From: Globodera rostochiensis
Taxonomy: Eukaryota > Nematoda > Chromadorea > Rhabditida > Heteroderidae
Assembly (NCBI GenBank): GCA_018350325.1
Contig: JAEVLN010000002.1
Span: forward strand, 4,943,456 to 5,007,455
Direction of reading: 5' to 3'
Length of the DNA stretch: 64,000 bases
Of the stretch, positions 59,851 to 64,000 are shown piece by piece; positions within the stretch are counted from its first letter, which is position 1; each line of letters opens with the position of its first letter. A program made the translations under genes and the position numbers. The notes under the pieces are model-generated. The model saw only the letters and a list, made by a program, of their open reading frames with translations. It had not been told where the DNA came from and did not search any database.

Positions 59851-61589
59851 TGAATGAATTAAAGTTTTTTCCGGACTGTAATATACCGTACCGTGTCGAA
59901 CAAAAGACGTCTTTTCATGTTAGTTGTTGGACTTCTGCTGCTTTTAATAATGAACTGAATTGATTAAAATATTTAGCAAACTTAATACGCTAAATTTTTA
60001 CGGCATTTGTCTGTTTTCACCTGTAATAGGATATGCAAAGCTTAACAAAAATATTTTCTCTTGAAGGTGTTTGATTTTGAGCGATTTTTTTTAGCGAATT
60101 TTCCATTTCAACGTTTTAGTGCCTTGTAACTATTTTAGCTTTTAAGGTTCTTTTTGTCATTTGTTGGAACATTTCTTAGAATTTAGATTATTTAAAATTT
60201 TGGTAGCCGCGTTTTCTAACCAAAAATCAAATTAATATTTAGTTCATTGATAGTTTAAAAATATAATTTTTACATTTTATCGATTTAATAGTTATGAATT
60301 AATTAAAATTATAGTTTTTTTTGAAATCGTAAGGAATAAACTTAACTTGACATGATGCACATACTTTTTATAATCTATAAGTTTTTCAATGGGACAAGGC
60401 AACTTTGACAAGGACTCTCGCTTTTCGTTTATGATCTTCATTTGAGTGAATATGTGCGCACAAACGCAACACTTATATAGTTTAACCCTTAAAACTTTAG
60501 TGGAAAAATTTAATTTTTACCAGACACATTTGCATTTTATAAAGCGTTTTTTGTCAACTGGTAATATGAAACAATTAATTTGGTGCTTATTAAAAACTAC
60601 AGTACGTTTATTTAAATATTAATTTATATGAATGTTTTTTTTAAACGAAACTCGTGGCCATTTGGCTGAAATTTTATTTTATTTTTACATTTTAGCCCGT
60701 TTTGGAAAATTTTTTTATTTGATTTTTTGTATTATTATATTTTTTATTAATTCTATTTTTTACATTCCGAATTTAAACATTTAAGAAGAGTCAGAGAGAT
60801 TTAATGGTTCATGTAATTTTGTGAAAAAACAAATCTGCACCACGAATTTCATGAAGTGCGAATGTCCAAGTGACACGTATTAAGACTAAAATTAATTTTA
60901 TATACTTTAAAAATAAACCAAAACTCAAGCTTGGCGGAACTTCTTGTCTATGTTTTAATCAAAAGCAATACTTTATCTTTCATTCCTCTAATAAATTTTT
61001 TTTAAAGTTAGCACACACAACATATTTGGCAACCACTGAATTTAAGGAAAGAACGGTAATTTATTTTTTACTTTGTATTTTGTATTATTGCGTGCAACTT
61101 TTATAACAATAAAATAGAAATGTGTTACAATTTATTTGTTTTGGGAATTTTTAACATATTTGGTGTGTGTCTAAATTAAGATAAAATTTCAACGGATACT
61201 GTTGTCTGTCTATACGAGAATTACTTTAAGTTTTTATTAACTAAAATTATAAAATCATGAACTAGCATATAATATTCCAATATCCAATTAAAATATTCAA
61301 TTAAATTTTTGTTAAAAAATTGAAAATGTCTGAGGGAATAATATCCAAATAATGTTATACACATTTATTTTGTCTTATCTACAGTTTTTAAGGAAAATAA
61401 AACAAAAGATGTCAAAATTTTTAATTAGTATAATTAATTAAATACTCAAATTGATCTTTTATACATACAAGTCGGATTAGCAAAGATAGTAAATTTTCCA
61501 ATTTTTATCAGACAGAGGTATTATCAAAATGCAACTGACGATCGGAAAAGTAATCGTTTAAAGCCTTTTTTTTATATATATTATATTAC

Positions 61590-61900
61590 AGACCAACAAA
61601 TAAACTTACCCTTACATTTTTGTTTGTTTTAATTGGTTAAAAAAAATTTAAATTATTTTTAGAAAGGACCTTGTTTTATAAAACTTTTTTACGCTTAAGT
61701 TGTCGATAAAAAGTTTAAAAACATAAAGTTCAAAAAATTTTATAACATTTAGTTTAAATATTAAATTTAAAGATTTGTAAATTATTTAATTACATAGATT
61801 AGATTTTTTTTAATACAACAAATAAACTCATCTTATAATTTTATTTGCTTTATTGGATAAAAAAAATATTTAAATTATTTTTAGAAAGGACCTTAAATAG
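61590..61900 (+). repeat. Tandem duplication, about 225-bp period
   Basis: 61,590-61,670 and 61,816-61,895 share CAACAAATAAACT, then ATTTAAATTATTTTTAGAAAGGACCTT. Non-coding. The shared TTATTTTTAG/AAAGGACC could be a duplicated acceptor-like site on +. Confidence 0.7.
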
Positions 61901-62479
61901 TTTGTTAACGTATTTATTTAATTTATAAGTTTATTAAAGAAATTATTTATATTAACAAGTTAATCTTTTCTTTAATTATTGAATAGATCTAAATATAATT
62001 TTTTAAATATGAAACCACAGCTGTGTTGTGCTTTTCCAGCCCAAGTTTTGTAATCTGTGTTTGTGGTAAGTTGGATATTTTTGCGTTTTACAATCCCTTT
62101 CATAACAATTCTTCTAATATTAACTCAACTTTATGTGTTGCATAAAATTTTAAAACAGCGTAGTGATTTTTTAAATATATTATTTTTGCCATTGTTATTA
62201 TTTATAAACTATAAATTTTCCAATAATTTTAAGAAATGAAGATTGCTTGGTAATATCATCTTATCTCAAAGGGTTATGCCTTTTATATTTTTAAATGGGA
62301 TTTATTATAATAAATTGTAAGACAATAATATTTTAGATAATTTAGTATTATTGAATCATGTAAAAAATTTTATCTGATTCAACTTTATTTTTTGATAAAG
62401 AATTATTTTTGGTTATTTATATTAAATTTTTAAATAGAATCAAATTTTTGTTTTAATTCTTTTTTTTGTTTGTTTTAGC

Positions 62480-62639
62480 GTACGTTTTCCACTATCACCA
62501 CGACTCCACCAAATTCTTGCATAAACATTATTTATCGGCTGAAAATAATGCTACTAATGAATACCAAATCGCCCGTATTATGGCTCAACATTTTAGCGTA
62601 AATTCGTTGAATGTTTTATTCAAAAGCCAAAATAATTAA
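62480..62639 (+). CDS. Candidate terminal exon on + strand
   Basis: The strong acceptor TTTGTTTGTTTTAG is followed by an open frame to TAA (62,637): YVFHYHHDSTKFLHKHYLSA, then ENNATNEYQIARIMAQHFSV and a short tail FKSQNN. H/Y/N/E-rich, unlike the F/L-rich frames expected from T-rich DNA. An upstream 26-bp segment (62,038-62,063, CAG/GTAAGT bordered) joins in phase. The minus strand is also open in part. Unrecognised. Confidence 0.3.
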
Positions 62640-63095
62640 ATAATTTCTTCTTCTTTATTAGTTTTAAATTACAATGTATTAAAATAATAATTATTTACTA
62701 TTTTTTTATTCACCCAATATTTCCGGTCAGTTACTCATAGCTTTTTGCAATTTTGTCTTAGTTAGACATAACTATGTGAACTATATAACTTATAAATTTT
62801 AAGTTTACTGTCTTCAATTCTTTTAAAATAAATGGACTCCCTTTTTAATATGCATTTTTGCCTGGAATTGTGATTTATTATTTAAACTGTAAATAAAATT
62901 GTTTGCTTTGTGTTTTTTTATTCGGGTAATTTGATGTTGGCATTAGTATTTACTTTGCTTTGCTTTTAGCCATTTTTCTTTTTGATCTTGTTTTTGGTTG
63001 ATAAAATGTTGTTATTTCTTTATGATATTTTTTCTGTTTTAATTATTAAAATCTAGCGGTGCAATGCGAAGGCTTGTATTATTAAGTTTTTTTAA

Positions 63096-63275
63096 TTATT
63101 CTTTTAGCAATATTTTTAAAATATTTCTAAGCAAATTTATTTTTTTGTAATGAATCAGTGCATTTCTTAAGCATCTAAGGCTTACAATTTTACGCATCGA
63201 TATGAGCGAGAACATGAGGCGGTCAGTCCTTCCGTTTCCATCTGTGAACGGATGAAGCTTGCTTGATCTAAATAT
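63096..63275 (-). CDS. Fic-domain active-site exon
   Basis: The minus-strand frame contains KLHPFTDGNGRTDRLMF, an exact match to the Fic/DOC catalytic motif H-P-F-x-[D/E]-G-N-G-R-x-x-R. Fic enzymes transfer AMP or related groups to hydroxyl side chains of target proteins. The motif His is catalytic, the acidic residue binds metal and the Gly/Asn/Arg loop holds the nucleotide phosphates. The most likely exon is 63,186-63,261 or 63,267 (acceptor ATTTAG or GATCAAG; donor ATT/GTAAGC), giving the motif plus helix SLISMRKI. Unspliced, the frame runs on to TAA at 63,096. The inhibitory and flap regions were not found. Upstream exons would lie beyond 63.3 kb, possibly outside the window. Confidence 0.7.
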   Translation of the reverse strand: MFRSSKLHPFTDGNGRTDRLMFSLISMRKIVSLRCLRNALIHYKKINLLRNILKILLKE

Positions 63276-64000
63276 TTAAAATACATTTTGAATGAGCAAA
63301 TTTTATTTAGTTTTCTCTTGTATTCTAAGTAATTAATATTTTTATAAAATCCACTGTTACACAATTTATTGTTCCACGCTTGTTTTTATTTATCATTTTT
63401 AATTAAAAAATTTCTCATGAAATCTTTTCATAATTTATAATTTTATTTTTGAAATTTTATTTTAATGATCATTTTTTTATTTGCCGTGTGAAAGATTTTA
63501 AGGGTTCTTCTTGTCAGCTTCTAACGGGCCGGTAGCTGCCCACCTTGTTTTATTTTAAAATTGAAGCATTGATAGACTTCTGAATTCAAAATTTTTAATT
63601 TTAATTAAACGACCGAGGTAAATCGAAGTAACAATATGCTAAAAAAGCGTTTATTATTGTTAAAAAATACCGTGACTAAGTATATTTCTATTTTAAAATG
63701 TTATTTAAATATTCTTTTTAAATACACAATTTGATAATTTAAACAAAAACCCTTTCTTGAATCTTATTAATTGTATTTAAATTAAATATTGCAAATAATT
63801 ATAAATTCTTGTCATTTATAGGTTATTTATTTGTTGCATGGTTTGGTTTTAATAAATTTTTATATTTACATGCGTTTGGATTTCTTTTTTTAATAAATTG
63901 TATTAAACCTCCTTAAATCACCGTTTGCAACTAAAATTATTTCAGGCATACCTTCTTAATGAATAAATGTTTGATTATTTATTGAAAGTTAAACTTTAGT

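Larger units (their letters stand above)
56082..64000 (-). other. T-rich block 3 (minus-strand Fic exon at right end)
   Basis: The + strand is T-rich, with islands at 56,310-56,345, 56,520-56,600, 57,690-57,760, 58,010-58,045, 58,255-58,365, 59,230-59,345, 59,735-59,850, 60,400-60,470, 60,830-60,960, 61,505-61,560, 62,025-62,065, 62,480-62,640, 63,186-63,261 and 63,515-63,545. The Fic motif fixes the minus strand near 63.2 kb. Some islands favour +, for example 62,480-62,639 after acceptor TTTGTTTTAG with 50+ open codons (FLHKHYLSAENNATNEYQIA), and 62,038-62,063 between TTTTCCAG and GTAAGT. Confidence 0.3.

Noticed and set aside
60785..60880. + frame with CECP spacing resembling an EGF/EB module
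   Set aside because: Only a partial cysteine pattern. No neighbouring module in a compatible phase could be found.
1..64000. CRISPR array, rRNA, bacterial operon or prophage
   Set aside because: No regularly spaced short direct repeats with unique spacers, no rRNA cores and no tightly packed frames. Everything points to eukaryotic nuclear DNA.

Overview
This window looks like nuclear DNA from an extremely AT-rich eukaryote, and most of it is non-coding. By eye it is roughly three quarters A+T or more. It has no long open frame, no operon-like packing, no rRNA and no intact tRNA. It does hold hAT-type and TA-target miniature transposons, foldback elements, minisatellites, a tRNA-like SINE candidate and several dispersed GC-rich palindromes. 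Splice-like borders (TTTTAG / GTAAGT types) flank many short GC-richer islands. An invertebrate is my best guess. TTAGGC, the nematode telomere unit, recurs in interstitial palindromes, but that is weak evidence for a nematode.

Large-scale layout: the + strand alternates between A-rich and T-rich blocks. A-rich blocks lie at about 1.6-6.0, 20.3-31.1 and 41.5-54.9 kb. T-rich blocks lie at about 6.1-14.8, 31.1-38.1 and 55.5-64 kb. The best coding traces lie on whichever strand is A-rich. An M41 (FtsH/AFG3-like) zinc-protease segment at 22.6 kb is on +. A Fic-domain active-site exon at 63.2 kb is on -. Acidic, stop-terminated tails lie at 4.7 and 28.4 kb (+) and at 6.1 kb (-). Read this way, the window would be three convergent pairs of long, small-exon genes: 1.6-6 kb(+) facing 6-15 kb(-), 20-31 kb(+) facing 31-38 kb(-), and 41-55 kb(+) facing 55-64 kb(-). 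This is inference. Few exons can be proven, open frames inside the islands occur on both strands, and I could not assemble any complete protein.

Repeat-dense zones sit at or near the skew switches: 0.6-1.5, 14.8-20.3, 29.0-30.7, 38.2-41.5, 50.2-52.6 and 54.9-56.1 kb. The clearest are a 436-bp hAT MITE with a perfect 8-bp target duplication, a 116-bp TA-flanked MITE, and two foldback elements. The foldbacks share their outer ends but carry different 14-bp minisatellites in their arms.

Segments of the first and second A-rich blocks (4.5-5.5 kb and 23.0-28.5 kb) are related to each other. This suggests a duplicated gene or locus.
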